This document shows positions 47,213 through 63,403 of a DNA stretch of 64,000 nt, piece by piece (within the stretch, counting starts at the first letter, position 1; each line of letters opens with the position of its first letter). The translations under genes were made by a program, and so were the position numbers. Source of the DNA: Polyodon spathula. Taxonomy: Eukaryota; Chordata; Actinopteri; Acipenseriformes; Polyodontidae. Where the stretch lies: assembly GCF_017654505.1 (NCBI RefSeq), contig NC_054534.1:41203226-41267225 (forward strand), written 5' to 3'. The notes below the pieces were generated by a model. The model searched no databases, had not been told where the DNA came from, and saw nothing but the letters and a program-made list of their open reading frames with translations.

Positions 47213-48791
47213 CACTAGAACTGTCATGTGGATCAGTTTGACCCATTTTGAATTTAAAATGTTAATTACTCTTTCGTGGTAAATCATATGTATATGTCCA
47301 TTTTTAACTTTTCCTAAATATGTGAATTAAATATCCTGATGGCATTTGATAGCCAGACTCGCTATAAGATAAAGTTATAAACAGTTCTACCTAGAACCGC
47401 CACATGGTCAATGTGACCCATGCATTACAATACATATCTTATGTTTTATACAACTTAAGATAATCTATTTTTTGACATGTACACATGTTTTTTTTTTTAT
47501 TATTATTTCAAGTCTCTCTTTCTTTGTAGATTGACAATGAGACAGAGATTGCTATGATTGTGAATTTGTCAAGATGCCAACTCAGTGAAAGCCTATTTGC
47601 TTATTTTTCAATGTACCTGAGACAACAATCCTTCATTTTGTTCCACAAATGCAACTGGGAATATATCAGAAGGAAATATTTATTCTTGAAAGTAGTCATT
47701 TTGATTAGAATACAGCACGCTGCACTCAGATGCATTCAGCAAACTCAAATGACAGATTGGAAAAAAAAAAACATTTCGGTTTTACAGGTTTGTAATTACG
47801 AGTATACACGTGTTTACACAATAGTTTTCAATGGAACTGCATCTGTTTACAACACAACTCCTGGATGCAGGCACAGTCAGTTGGCAGACGTGTACGCTCC
47901 TCCATAGAGCACAAGTAGTGTTAGAAGTGGTTTTATTTTGTATTTTTATATAGTATTAGAAACAAGGGTTTTGGTTTTATAGTTTTGTGTGTACATATAC
48001 CTGTTTACATGGATATATGTACATACCCATTTCTTTTGAAATATGTATTTTATTATATTTTTTCACTGTTTGTAGTCGTGCTATATATGCGTTCATTTTA
48101 AAAATAAAGCCTTTTATTAATATTAATATTAATTTTCCATTGAAATAGTGTTTCTGAGATGCAAATGTTAGATATGATGTTCATGAATAAACCTTTTCAG
48201 TTGTATCCGATAGTATGTCTTTATTTTCATAAAGCAGTTTAACCCTTTGCAGTCAATTTATTCAGTGCTTGTCAGGCACATCAGGTCCAATTTATTTTCA
48301 CACACGCTGTTTATTTTACATGCACTGTTTAATTTTTTTTCAAAGTAAAACAGGTTTAAAAGGAGGTCAGTACTGTATCTCCAGTCAAGCCCCACCCCTT
48401 GTTTGCTGTAATTTTCACATACCTCTTTATAGACGTGCATACTGAGAAATCCTCTCCTGATCATTCATTTTATCACCAAACTCCTCAATAATGTGATCCA
48501 AGTCATTATTTTATTACTATAATATCTCAAAAAGCTCTGCAAATCTCTGTGATATTCTTTGAGCGCTGGATGCGGAAGCAGCTGTCTTCTTTGTTTGTGT
48601 CCTGTACTGCTCAGATACGCCCTTTTTTTTAGCTTCATTCAGCTCCTATCAGTCTCACTCGGCCATTGAAAGGTTTTCTCTGCTTTTTGTCTTTTTGATG
48701 ATGTTGGAGAGGGGAAAAGGGTTAAAAATGTATGGGTCAAAGTGACCTGTGGGGCGGTTCTAGGTAGTTCTAAAATCCGGCAGTTCTAGTG
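47213..48791. mobile_element. piggyBac-like element with cactagaactg ends
   Basis: Left cactagaactgtcatgtgg, right inverted cactagaactgccggatttt, both next to TTAA (47209-47212 and 48792-48795). A subterminal tacctagaaccgccacatgg block recurs near 47391 and inverted near 48765. No transposase was recognised. It contains the piggyBac MITE at 48243-48721, leaving about 1.1 kb of its own sequence. Confidence 0.82.
48243..48721. mobile_element. Non-autonomous piggyBac element, copy 2
   Basis: Same family as 11237-11815 (ccctttgcagtcaatttatt start), between TTAA at 48239-48242 and 48722-48725. It is about 100 bp shorter than the other copies because the segment before the right tip is deleted. 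Confidence 0.82.
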
Positions 48792-48799
48792 TTAAAAAT

Positions 48800-49570
48800 A
48801 AGACAAGATGTTCTTTCTCTTCAATGATCTGAGAGAGAGCTGCCCCTAAACCTACCTCGGATGCATCGGTCTGTAACAAAAACGTTTTTTTTCAAAATCT
48901 GGACTTATTAAGACTGGCTCGGAACACAATGCTGATTTGAAGTCGACAAATGCTCTTTCAGCCTCAGCTGCTCATTTTACAGTGGTTGAAGCCGAAGCTT
49001 GTGTAAGTTAAGTTAAGAGGAATGCTCTTGTGGCAATGTTTTTCAATAAGCCTTCTATAATTACCTATTAAGGCCAGTTACCTGCTTTTTAGTCATTGTC
49101 CTTTTGCAATTTTCAATAGCTTATATTTTATTCAAATGGGGTTTTAATAAACCTTGTCCCAGTGAAAATCCCAAATAATTTTAATAATTTAATTTAAATA
49201 TTTAAATTCCTGTAAGGGGAATGCATACCTTTTTTGCATTTGCTATCAGACCTGCTTCCTTCCTTTAATGAACACAACACAGCTTCCACCTTTTTCACAT
49301 GTGACTCCCAGTCTACACTGAAAATGATGCTATTATCTAAACATACCGAAGCATATTCATTATCAGGTCTAAATGCTCACTCAATCACTAATCTCTGAAA
49401 TGCAGCGGGAGCCCTATGTAGCCCGAATGGTAAGTCAGCAAACTGATACAAACTACAAACACTTAATCTACGATTAATTTGATAAAAGTACCTGCCAATG
49501 GCCCTTTGTTAAATCAAGAGTAGCAATGAATTTAGCCTTCCCCAACTTTTCCAACAACTCATCAAATCTA
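48800..49570 (-). pseudogene. Ty3/Gypsy pol fragment (RT-RNase H)
   Basis: Minus-strand pieces: KFIATLDLTKGHWQVLL at about 49520 (RT motif A), FADLPFGLHRAPAAFQRL at about 49420, IIFSVDWESHVKKVEAVL at about 49310, and at about 48850-48900 FLLQTDASEVGLGAALSQ, the RNase H start. The reading is broken by stops, frame changes and an eroded segment in the middle. The RT YxDD box is not readable; its place near 49340 shows VCLDNS. No LTRs belonging to it were recognised. Confidence 0.82.
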
Positions 49571-50126
49571 GGCAGAAACCTCATCAAAAACCAAAATAAA
49601 CACCTAGAGCCCGATATTCAAAAGGTTTGCGCACCGCGCAGAGGGGTATGCATGTCGTTAATGGCCGTTGTGCCAAAATTGTGTCAAGTTGCCAATTGTG
49701 TATTTGAATGGTCCATATTTATGTGTGCACGATATATTGTGTGGTCTCGTCTGCTGTCATATCAGTTCATACTGTGGCAACAGCAATGATAGCAGCTTGT
49801 CGCATTACTAGTGGTGACTGTCCATCATTCTGCATTCTTGCTTGGCTGTTGTGTGCAGTTGCTATATTGGTAGTGAATGCGCAGACGGTTTTGCAAGGCA
49901 CAAACAGATTTGCGAATTGCTCAAAAAACTGTTATATTCAAATGTCTCGCAACTGCTTTGTACTGTTTTGGAATATCTCTCATTTTGTGCCAAAGTACTA
50001 TTTTTTTGCGAGGCACAAATTTAGCGAGGTGATTGTGCGAAGGTCGAAGATCGGACACCTAGTTCTTCCAAGCACTTCTATACATGAACAGGTCCCTGAT
50101 TAACTTACATGACGGCTGAGCCATTT
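49571..50126. other. Unassigned segment
   Basis: Starts near gagcccgatattcaaaagg, which resembles Harbinger-type ends, and is richer in CpG than its surroundings. No matching inverted end was found and no frame is convincing. Confidence 0.4.
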
Positions 50127-54569
<4,443 letters not shown>

Positions 54570-55522
54570 AATAGATGCCTAAGAGATACACTGAGAGGAA
54601 TGGTAGTTCCTCAGGCCAAGTTATCAGTGATAACTGCCAGAGACACTCTATACAGCAGTCTGTCTGAGCTGTGGCAGTCAAAGCGAGGATAGCTGGATCA
54701 AGGACTTTTTTCCAAACCTCTTCAAATAGCTACTAGAGGCCTCATTCCTACTCTGACACCAAACGTCTGGATCTCCTGGACAAAGTGAGCTCACTCTTTC
54801 TCCCCTCCTAGAATGAGCACTGGTAAGTACCTGCTTCAGATACTGCTAATAACTCCATCTCTCCCTGTACTGCCTGCTATAAATTCAACTTTCTCAGCTA
54901 TTGTTCTCTGACTAACAAATCTCTGCTTCTCAGTGAACTTATAACTGATGCTAATCTTGATCTTCTAACAAACTTGGCACTCTGTAAATGGCAAGCACTA
55001 AAGAACCAAAGAACAACTCTGCTTTCATTGCAGAGTTCACAAAATTTATCTCCCTAATTTGCACTTCAACTGACAAAATTCTACTCCTAGGTGACTTCAA
55101 CATTCATGTCGACTTGCCTTCTTCCCCACTAGTGCCCGACTTTGTTATGCTCCGGGACTGTCTTGGGCTCACTTAATCTGTCATCGTCCCCGCTCACACC
55201 CGTGGACACACCCTGGATTTGCTTATCAACAGGGGTCTTGACATCTCCAATCTCTCTGTCTCAGATTTCTCTCTGACCTTTTCTTAATCACTGCCAATAT
55301 TAAAATTCCTTCACCTTCAGCTACCACTGATACTGTTAATTCCTTCCGTCCCAAGAATCTGCTAAATCCTATAATACTCTTGGAATGTGTCTCTTCTTCC
55401 CCTCTTGACGATGCAGTGACCCTTTACAAAACCACCCTTACCCAGATCTTTGATACAGTTGCTCCACTCCCAGAACAGTGAAGGAACATTGCAACTGCTC
55501 TCAAACTTTGACTGCCTAAGTA

Positions 55523-55849
55523 AGTGCTGCCCAAACCTGGTCCTGGAGAGCCCCTATGCAGCAGGTTTTATAGGCAACCTTTAATCATCAATTTCTTAAC
55601 ACTTGGAACAATTTCATTGTAATCAATTAAGCAGGTGATTTGTTAAATGAAGTCATTTAGAGATCATTTGGTACAAAAAATGAACTACTCTTTTCAGCCC
55701 TCAATGACCAGAGTTCCCTTAATTGAACAAGTGATTTGCTTAATTGATCAATAACTTTCATGTGTTCCCAGTCTAGAAATTAGTGAATTAGGGTGACCTA
55801 GAAAACATACTGGATAGGGGCTCTCCAGGACCGTGTTTGGGCAGCACTG
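55523..55849. mobile_element. MITE with 33-bp inverted ends in the LINE
   Basis: The left end agtgctgcccaaacctggtc and inverted right end agtgctgcccaaacacggtc continue similarly through ctggagagcccctat. No clear target duplication. End sequence resembles fish hAT MITEs. Non-coding. Confidence 0.75.
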
Positions 55850-56535
55850 GCACTGGTTAACAGAGAGATCTGGACCGATCACCTCAGTGGCTGCAAGCAT
55901 GTACTCGTTGCTGCCAGGGTGAAATATTTCTCAAAAATCATATCCATGGGACATGGTAAACCCAACATTCTCTTTAAAACCCATTGACCAAATCCTGCAT
56001 ACAGCCGCTGATAAATCCATCTCCTGTTCATCCTCTCTTACCTGCCATGATTCCTCCTCTTTCTTTCAGAACAAAATTAACACCATTTACTGTACGCTCT
56101 CCTGCCACAAACCAAGTATAGAACTTAACCACTTTGACTCCCCTCCATTTGCCCATCTTGCTCTCTCCTCCTTCTCTCCTCTCTCCATTACTGATATCTT
56201 CAGCATATTGCTGAAATCAACTACTGCCACGTGCCCCTTGGACCCCTGGCTGACAAATCTTGACCGTCAATGTGCCTCTGATCTTGCTCTTTCCATTATG
56301 CATACGCTCAACCTGTCCCTGGATTCAGGATTGGTTCATGTTGCACTCAAGATTGCCTGAGTAATGTCAGTGCTCAAAAAACCCTCCCTCAACTGGGCTG
56401 TATTATCTAATTTCCATCTTATATCCATTCTTCTTTCTCTCTCCAAAACTCTTGAAAGGGCTGTAGCCAGCCAGCTGGCAAAACATCTCACAGACAACAA
56501 TCTGCTTGAATCTCTGCAGTCTGGTTTCCAGGAGG

Positions 56536-57115
56536 AGCCCTGTACATTGATTTATTTCTTTTAAGAACGGGGTCTACCCCTCCGACCCCTGTGTTTATTT
56601 ATTATTTATTGTATATATGACGGCGAAGCGGCATGTGTTTTGTTATTGTTTTTATTTTAACGTGTTCTGGCAGAGTCAAGGTGGTAGCTCGTCCTCTGCC
56701 AGGAATATTTAATAAACTTGTGCAGATTGTGGCCGAGGGGTAATAGAATAAGTACTAGCTAGTTAAACCCCTTGGCTATGGTATAAAAACCCTGCAGTTT
56801 TCTCTGCTCGAGGTGGGTGTGTACAGAGGAGAGTACGGGAGAGCGAGAGGATAGAAACGAAAAAGGATTTAAAAATAATATATAGAAACAGTGAAGGCGA
56901 TCGCACAGACTGACATATTATTTGTGTTTATGATTTGTTTTGTTTAATTATTTCTTTTTGCTCTGCGAGCAAGTGTTTTTTGTTTAAACCTTTTATTTTA
57001 TTTTTGTGTATTTAAGTAAATGGCGCACCACACATCTTTTTGGCCTGCAGTACTTTGTGTGTGTTTTGCTTCCTGTATCTGGCCTGACATCACCACTCAC
57101 GTCCCTCCTGTCACA
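56536..57115 (+). mobile_element. Solo LTR in the LINE, related to 35353-36026
   Basis: Shares gaggagccctgtacatt, the ggtctacccctc block, gtgttctggcag, a TATA-like ggtataaaaaccctgcag (about 56778), cagtgaaggcgatcgcacag and the end ctcctgtcaca with the copy at 35353. The first few bases of the LTR are missing and there is no target duplication. The LINE RT sequence that should lie between its flanks is absent, so insertion was accompanied or followed by deletion. Confidence 0.8.
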
Positions 57116-57178
57116 AGCTCCCACAGTCACTTTCTTCAAATCAACTCTCAAGACCCACTTGTTCTCTTTTGCTTTTAA

Positions 57179-57776
57179 CCCTTAGCGGTCCATTTATTCA
57201 GTGCCTGTCAGGAGCATCAGATCCAATTTATTTTCACACGCACTGTTTAAAATAATGGTTTTTTTAGAATAAAACAGGTTTAAAAGGCACTACATAGCAA
57301 AAGGACAATCAGTACTGAATCTCCAGGCATGCCCCACCCCTGTATTTTTCACATACCTCTTTATAGACGTGCATACTGATAAATTCTCTCTTGATCACTC
57401 GTTTTATCACTAAACTCCTCAATAATGTGTTACAAGTCATTATTTTATTACTATAACATCTCAAAAAGCTCTGCAAATGTCTGTGATATTCTTTGAGCGC
57501 TGGATGCGGAAGCAGCTGTCTTCTTTCTTTGTGTCTGTGTTATCTCTGTAGTGCATGGGGCTATGTGTATTGCTCAGCTACACCCCTTTTTTTTGGCCTC
57601 TCGGCTCCTATCGGCCTCACTCTGCCATTGAAAGGTTTTCTCTGCTTTTTCCAGAGAAAAAACACTTTAGAGACCTGTGCTTAATGTCTTTTTGATGATA
57701 TCGGACAGGGTCCGACATTGGACTGGAAAGGGAAAATTGTAATGTTGGACCTGGTCTGACATAGGATCACAAAGGG
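57179..57776. mobile_element. Non-autonomous piggyBac element, copy 3
   Basis: Starts cccttagcggtccatttatt after TTAA (57175-57178) and ends ataggatcacaaagg before a mutated target (gtaa). Full-length relative of 11237-11815. It sits between the LINE C-terminus and its 3' UTR. Confidence 0.85.
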
Positions 57777-58283
57777 GTAATGCTCTTTAAGACTGTTATC
57801 TGTTATTAGCTGTTGTCTAAATTGCTATTTCAGGTTTTTCACTCCATCTTAGTCATATGATTTTGTATGACACACGCATCCACAAAGTTTAGAATTCACA
57901 TCCTAGCCTTGTATTTTATGTATTATGAATGTATTTAATGTTTTTGCATTTTTTCTTACTGTTTGTATTTAATGTGCTATGCCCTGTATTTCATTGTATT
58001 TAACGGATTATGTATCATTCCTCCTATCTTGTAAAATGCTTTGTGATGGTGGTCCACTAAGAAAGGCGCTATATAAATTAAATATTGATTGATTGATAGA
58101 TTTTTGCAGATCCCAGGCACTTTTATCCATGCATATGTATATTACAGGACATCCGAGTTTAATGACAATGAACTTGTTTTGTCAATATGGAAATATACCA
58201 GGGAACAATGCATAATACGTTATAAATGTGAAAAAAAATGGCAAGTTATCAAAAGTACTCAGCCATTTAAAGTGGAGATATCA

Positions 58284-58552
58284 AAAACACAAGCCAAGTT
58301 GCAAGAAACCACTGAGGCAACCTTGCCCAGTATAAAGCAAATAGGCACAACTGTAAAACCGATGAGGGTCAAGGTTGCCCCAATTGTTTCTTCTAACTTG
58401 TATCAAAAACACAAGCTACCCAAAAAAGATTTTGGTCAAACATGGGCATAACCAAGCAGATAGGCACAACTGTAAAAGCGGGGGGGGGGGGGGGGGGGGG
58501 GGGGGGGTCAAGGTTGACCAGTTGTTTCTTCTAACTTGGCTTGTGTTTTTAA
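58284..58552. repeat. Inverted-repeat unit with a 28-G run
   Basis: 58284-58330 (aaaacacaagccaagttgca) is repeated inverted at 58508-58552 and again inverted at about 58366-58420. The block taggcacaactgtaaaa occurs twice in direct orientation (58348 and 58461). Bases 58480-58507 are 28 consecutive G. Confidence 0.8.
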
Positions 58553-59509
58553 TGCAAGTTCGATCCACTTTTATTATACTTTTTAATTGATGCAGCTGCG
58601 ATGGAGGCTGAGGCCAGATTGTGAGGTGAGTTTGAGGATAACGTTGAACTCTACTCTTTTCTGTATTGCAGCACTGGAGTCCAGTATGTTAGCAAAAGCT
58701 TTCAGATTGATGTCCGGTTACAGACATTATTTCCCATGTTCCAGTTTAAGATGAAGATCAAACCAGACCTTGCGTACCAATCCGGTGTCTGGTGAAAGTG
58801 CTTCAGATTCCTGTAGGTGGGTAATGCAGGGGGTGGTGTTTGGCCTTGTCTTTTCCAGCTTTTCTGAAAGTTTTCATGACTGGCAGCAAGACATTCTTGC
58901 TGGTCTAAACTCGCTGTCAACAGAGATGTTAAAAAATCTATTTATTCCAGCTTCAACGTTAAAAAACTGGAGACTACTGGTTGCCAGTTTAACTTTTCGC
59001 ACTGGCATAAATTCCCTCAGAATGCTGTTGAGGGTTTCTGGACTTATTTCACTGAAATTAATTTCAATATGTGTTTCTTTTAGCCAGCCTTTAAGTACAT
59101 TAAGCCCTTGTTGTAATTTTTTGTATTTTTCTCATCTGTGTTTTCTTGTACTGTATTTACTTTAGCTGTGCCTCATTTAATCAAATGTTTCTACTATTAA
59201 CAGTTGCTGTATCACTGTTTCTGGTGTACTACTGTCTTTACTTGGAAAGTTGGTGCTGTACCAGTCCTCTGGAGTTTTATCTCCAAATATATTAAAGAAA
59301 GTGGGTGAAATGTCATTCATTTTGTGGCAGTAGATTTCTAACTAATAAATACAATGGCAGTTTGTCATGGAATTTTGTCATTGAATTTTTATAATGTTTT
59401 GCATATTGATTTATACAGTGTGAAGTGTGTATACGCTATATATACGGTCATGTGAAGCTGTTTAACCAATCAGACATTGCTATTTTTCCAAGCCGTTTTA
59501 TAAATGTGT

Positions 59510-59518
59510 GGGTGTGTG

Positions 59519-59602
<84 letters not shown>
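59510..59602. repeat. (GT)n-(TA)n microsatellite
   Basis: GT repeats from 59510 run into a TA tract to 59602. Confidence 0.95.
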
Positions 59603-59605
<3 letters not shown>

Positions 59606-62600
59606 AATACAGAGAGAGTTTGACATATCAAATTTAAAAACAACACCTACTGGATCCTTTTGTTTTAACACTAGGATATACCTTGTCATTAGACCACACT
59701 GTATAACAGCACTTATTGTATACTGTTCAAATAAATGAATGAATAAATAAATAAAACAAATACAATTTTGGTAGCATAATATGGAACGTAATGTTCTGTT
59801 TTGGCCCACTTAAATATGATCAGTGTGACACAGCAGAGAATTTAAGATTAAATAGTACCACTGAATATTATTTAATTTGAAAAGGCCTTAAGACCTGCAC
59901 ACCACCCCAGTCTCTTATTTATGTGGATGTTTGACCTACTATTACAGACCTACATTTACATTATGTCTTTCAACAGCACGCCAATATGATTTTTTTTTCT
60001 CTACATTTATTCTGTGGGAAGTTTACAAACTAATGAACGCACAATATTGGAAATGAAAATAGAGAGTGTAAACCTAGAAGTGACCCTTCAAACTATATGT
60101 TTCAGCCTGCCTAAATAAACTATAAATGAGATTACTTGGCAGATGCAGTGAAGACTGTCTTCTCAGGAGTGTCCAAGTAACACTTTGAAATATTTAGACT
60201 AGACTAAGTAAGAAAAGCCTATTTTCTTAGCTGAAATGTGTGAAGCTGGCTAATTTGCAGTATTATTATGGAAGTAAAAGACTAGCTGGAACAAGTGTTT
60301 CTTTTTAATTGGCTGTTTTACATTTATTTTGTGAAGGCTGTTTTAACTGATTCCTGCAGCAAGGGCCAACATTTCCAAGTGTTAAACGCGCTAATAAATG
60401 AAATACAGTACATAACAATCTGTGATGCCGCTCACGGGTGGCATAAGATCTAAAGTGACCTCAGCTGAAGCCAAGCAAAATACCCTCTAAAGTTTTTTTT
60501 CTTCTTCTTCTTTTTCCATATTCGGGAACATTCTGTTTCTTTTACAAGCTAACAAGTTTGATATGGCCCTCTGTCTTTTTCCCTTCTAGGCTTGCAGCTG
60601 TTTTGGCAACCGAAAAAGAATCCCCATAACAAATCAAATAAAAGCTCATTCTGTGAAGAGGAATTGAAAACAGCAGGCCTCAAAGAGGACTGCACATGAG
60701 ATGCCTTGTTCTGGCTTTCAACACAACTGAAATCAGAAACACATTACCATAATCCAAAACAGCCCACCGCTAACACAAGACAGATGGTAGGTAATAACCC
60801 GAGCATCATTAATAAATAAATTCTGGCATTAAAGGCTTTACAAAGTATGACAACATTATCTGGGCATATTTACAACCTTCATTAATCTATTCTCGTTTAA
60901 AAAAAGAATAATATGGAAGTAAATTGGTACAATGTTTGCTTGCGGTGTGTATAAACAGCCTGAATATTGGAGCAAGGTGGATGAATCAAATAGAGAAAAC
61001 AATATCTTGTTGCCAGGCTTTTCATGGTCCTGACAGACTTTTTTTTTTTTTTTTTTTTTCGAAAAATAACAAATTTTAAATCTCCAGCACCAACTTCACA
61101 GAATTAACATCTTAAATGGTGGTTGCTGCTATTTTTAGCATTTTGTTCTTTGCAGATTTAATGTTAATACAAAGAGGTAGGCAAGAGCATGTTGTATACG
61201 GTAGAGTAGAATGAGGGAGGTTTGGAAGACTAAAACAATGGTGGGCTATAAATTAAAATGCTTGTGTACATTTTTTTAAACTTTTATGGTCTTGGTAATA
61301 CCTCTCACCTGAAAGCTTTTGTTCTTGTTTTATTTTTTTGCCATTTAAAAAATAATAGTGATAAAATACCAGTTTACCTTCCTGGCTCTGTATTTTAAAT
61401 ATATCTTCAGGGCAAGGAGGCATGTCTGATCTAAGAACCATTTGCTTTAAACTAGATTCCAGTGTTGGGGGTGGTGGTGATTGATGTTTTATGCTTAAAG
61501 GTCTGTATTAATTAAAATGACACACAGAGAAGGGCTTTATCACAAAACTATAAATTATACAATTGTATCATGGAAATAAAAAATAAAAAAACACAAAAAC
61601 ATTTGTATCCAATTATTTTATATTACATCTGGTTTATCCCTGGTTCGATGGTAAATGTGTATGGTCGTTTTCTAATGCTGTACATGTTTTTACAATGCTA
61701 TAATTTGTCTGTCATTCTGTGCATTCACTATGCTTTAAGTTTGCCACATGTTGAACAGGGTATCTTTCAAACATGTTGCCCATCTGGTAAATGATCAACC
61801 AAGAAGCGCCTAGGTTCTTTTTCACCTCCTCTCCACTTCTTAGTTTGTTCTTCGCTGATGGTTTTGAAAACAACAAACTACAATATCTACTGAAATGTAT
61901 ATATAAAAAAAAATCCTTATTTCCTTGATTGTGACCATGAAAGCACTTTATATCAAATAAAACTAGTGTGTTGTTTTAAATTAATCATGCTCATTCTAGA
62001 CACACAGTATTATTCGGGGAGAATTAGAGCTATGTGGTGACTTACATACTGTTTAAGTGTATTGCAGGAACTGAGGCTTATTACAAGTATCAAATAAATG
62101 AACCCAGAGGAAAATAAGGTCATCCAGTTTATGGCATGACGAGTAAAATGTCTTTCATTAATAGCTTATGCATGTGATGCTATACCAAAGTTCTTCACAC
62201 TATACTGTTTTAAATGATTTCAGATTAAGTTGTTTCCATGAGTATTCATTTGAAGTTGGGTGTTATAATACAAAAGATCAACCCCTCTGGTTGCACACAT
62301 ATCAAAGAGTTAAAAGACCTTTCATAATACCATGTGTGGAAGTAAACATTCTTTTGCTCCAGTGCTATAATTTTACAATTCATCTTAGTTTTTATTTATT
62401 ACCACTTTTGGCCAGTGTAGCAACTTCCAGCATGCCTAATGTTTTACCTTACAGAGACTGAGTCTGGTTTAGTTCAAAACAAGTGTTGTGCACTGTTCTT
62501 TATCTTAATTAATGGAACATTAAGCACATTACCTTAGTCCCAAGTTTGGTCTTAAGCGACTACTCAAATAAAAATGAAAATGTCTATTAAAAAAGTGCTA

Positions 62601-63333
62601 GTAATGCCCAGACAATCATGAACATCATGTAATAATGTTTATATATTTTTCCAGGTGTAAACCAGCAAAAATGATTTAATTGATTTAGCGCAAGCGAGTT
62701 GCGGAAAGAGCTATCATTGAAAATTGTTATCCCAGCCATAGAGTATTTAGTTGTGTAAGAACTCTGTTTAAACATCCTCAAGAAAACAAAAAGAGAATTG
62801 TGTGAAATCGTCTCAATTTCTATAATTCAGCAGGGTGTGCTGAGGGTCTTTTATAATCTTTCAGCAGTGGTGGGGGGCACTCCATCATTAGGTGGTGGTC
62901 AGAGACCGTTCTGGTTTGCATACGCATTACGCACAACTACTTTTACCCTTGGTGTCCTAGTCATATGAAACCCAATAAAAATACCCCAACAATGTCTGGT
63001 ATTGGCCTTAAAAGCAATACATCACAGAAAAGACTGAAAAAAGGAATGAAGCTAAGTCTGATGGTGGTGAATTTGTCTTAACTCTTGAATTAAGAAGTAT
63101 CTTACTTAAATCAATATAACCCAGCTTTTGAAAACTAGAAGGATGTTTTCTTAACATGGCAAATCAAACCAAAGAGCGTTAGCAAATAAGGAGTGTTTGT
63201 GGTTGAACAGTTTGTTATAAATCTGTAAGTGGACCTGTTTTGTTTTCCTGAAAGTTGTTCAGAAGTAACCCTTAGATTTCATCTAAACAAACAATCCAAA
63301 CAAGAAAATGTATAATTAGCAGCACTAAAACTG

Positions 63334-63337
<4 letters not shown>

Positions 63338-63402
<65 letters not shown>
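63338..63402. repeat. (TA)n microsatellite
   Basis: Pure TA tract. Confidence 0.95.

Positions 63403-63403
<1 letters not shown>

Larger units (their letters stand above)
54570..58095 (+). mobile_element. L2/CR1-like LINE, decayed, host of three insertions
   Basis: The endonuclease part encodes ILLLGDFNIHVDLPSSPL at about 55080-55130, then TRGHTLDLLINRGLDISNLS and VSDFSL (about 55195-55275). After a MITE insert, the linker reads FFQNKINTIYCTLS and PLSITDIFSILLKSTTATC. The RT start at 56364-56530 reads VLKKPSLNWAVLSNFHLISI and KTLERAVASQLAKHL, reaching the SGF motif. A solo LTR then replaces the rest of the RT, including the catalytic DD box. After it the C-terminus (TVTFFKSTLKTHLFSFAF-like, about 57123-57175), a piggyBac MITE, and the 3' UTR follow, ending ggcgctatataaattaaata and attgattgattga at about 58085, the typical L2 tail. 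Many stops. Confidence 0.82.

Noticed and set aside
49526..50103. Frames of 87 and 131 codons before the third Tc1
   Set aside because: No similarity to known proteins, no splice context and overlapping frames of equal quality.
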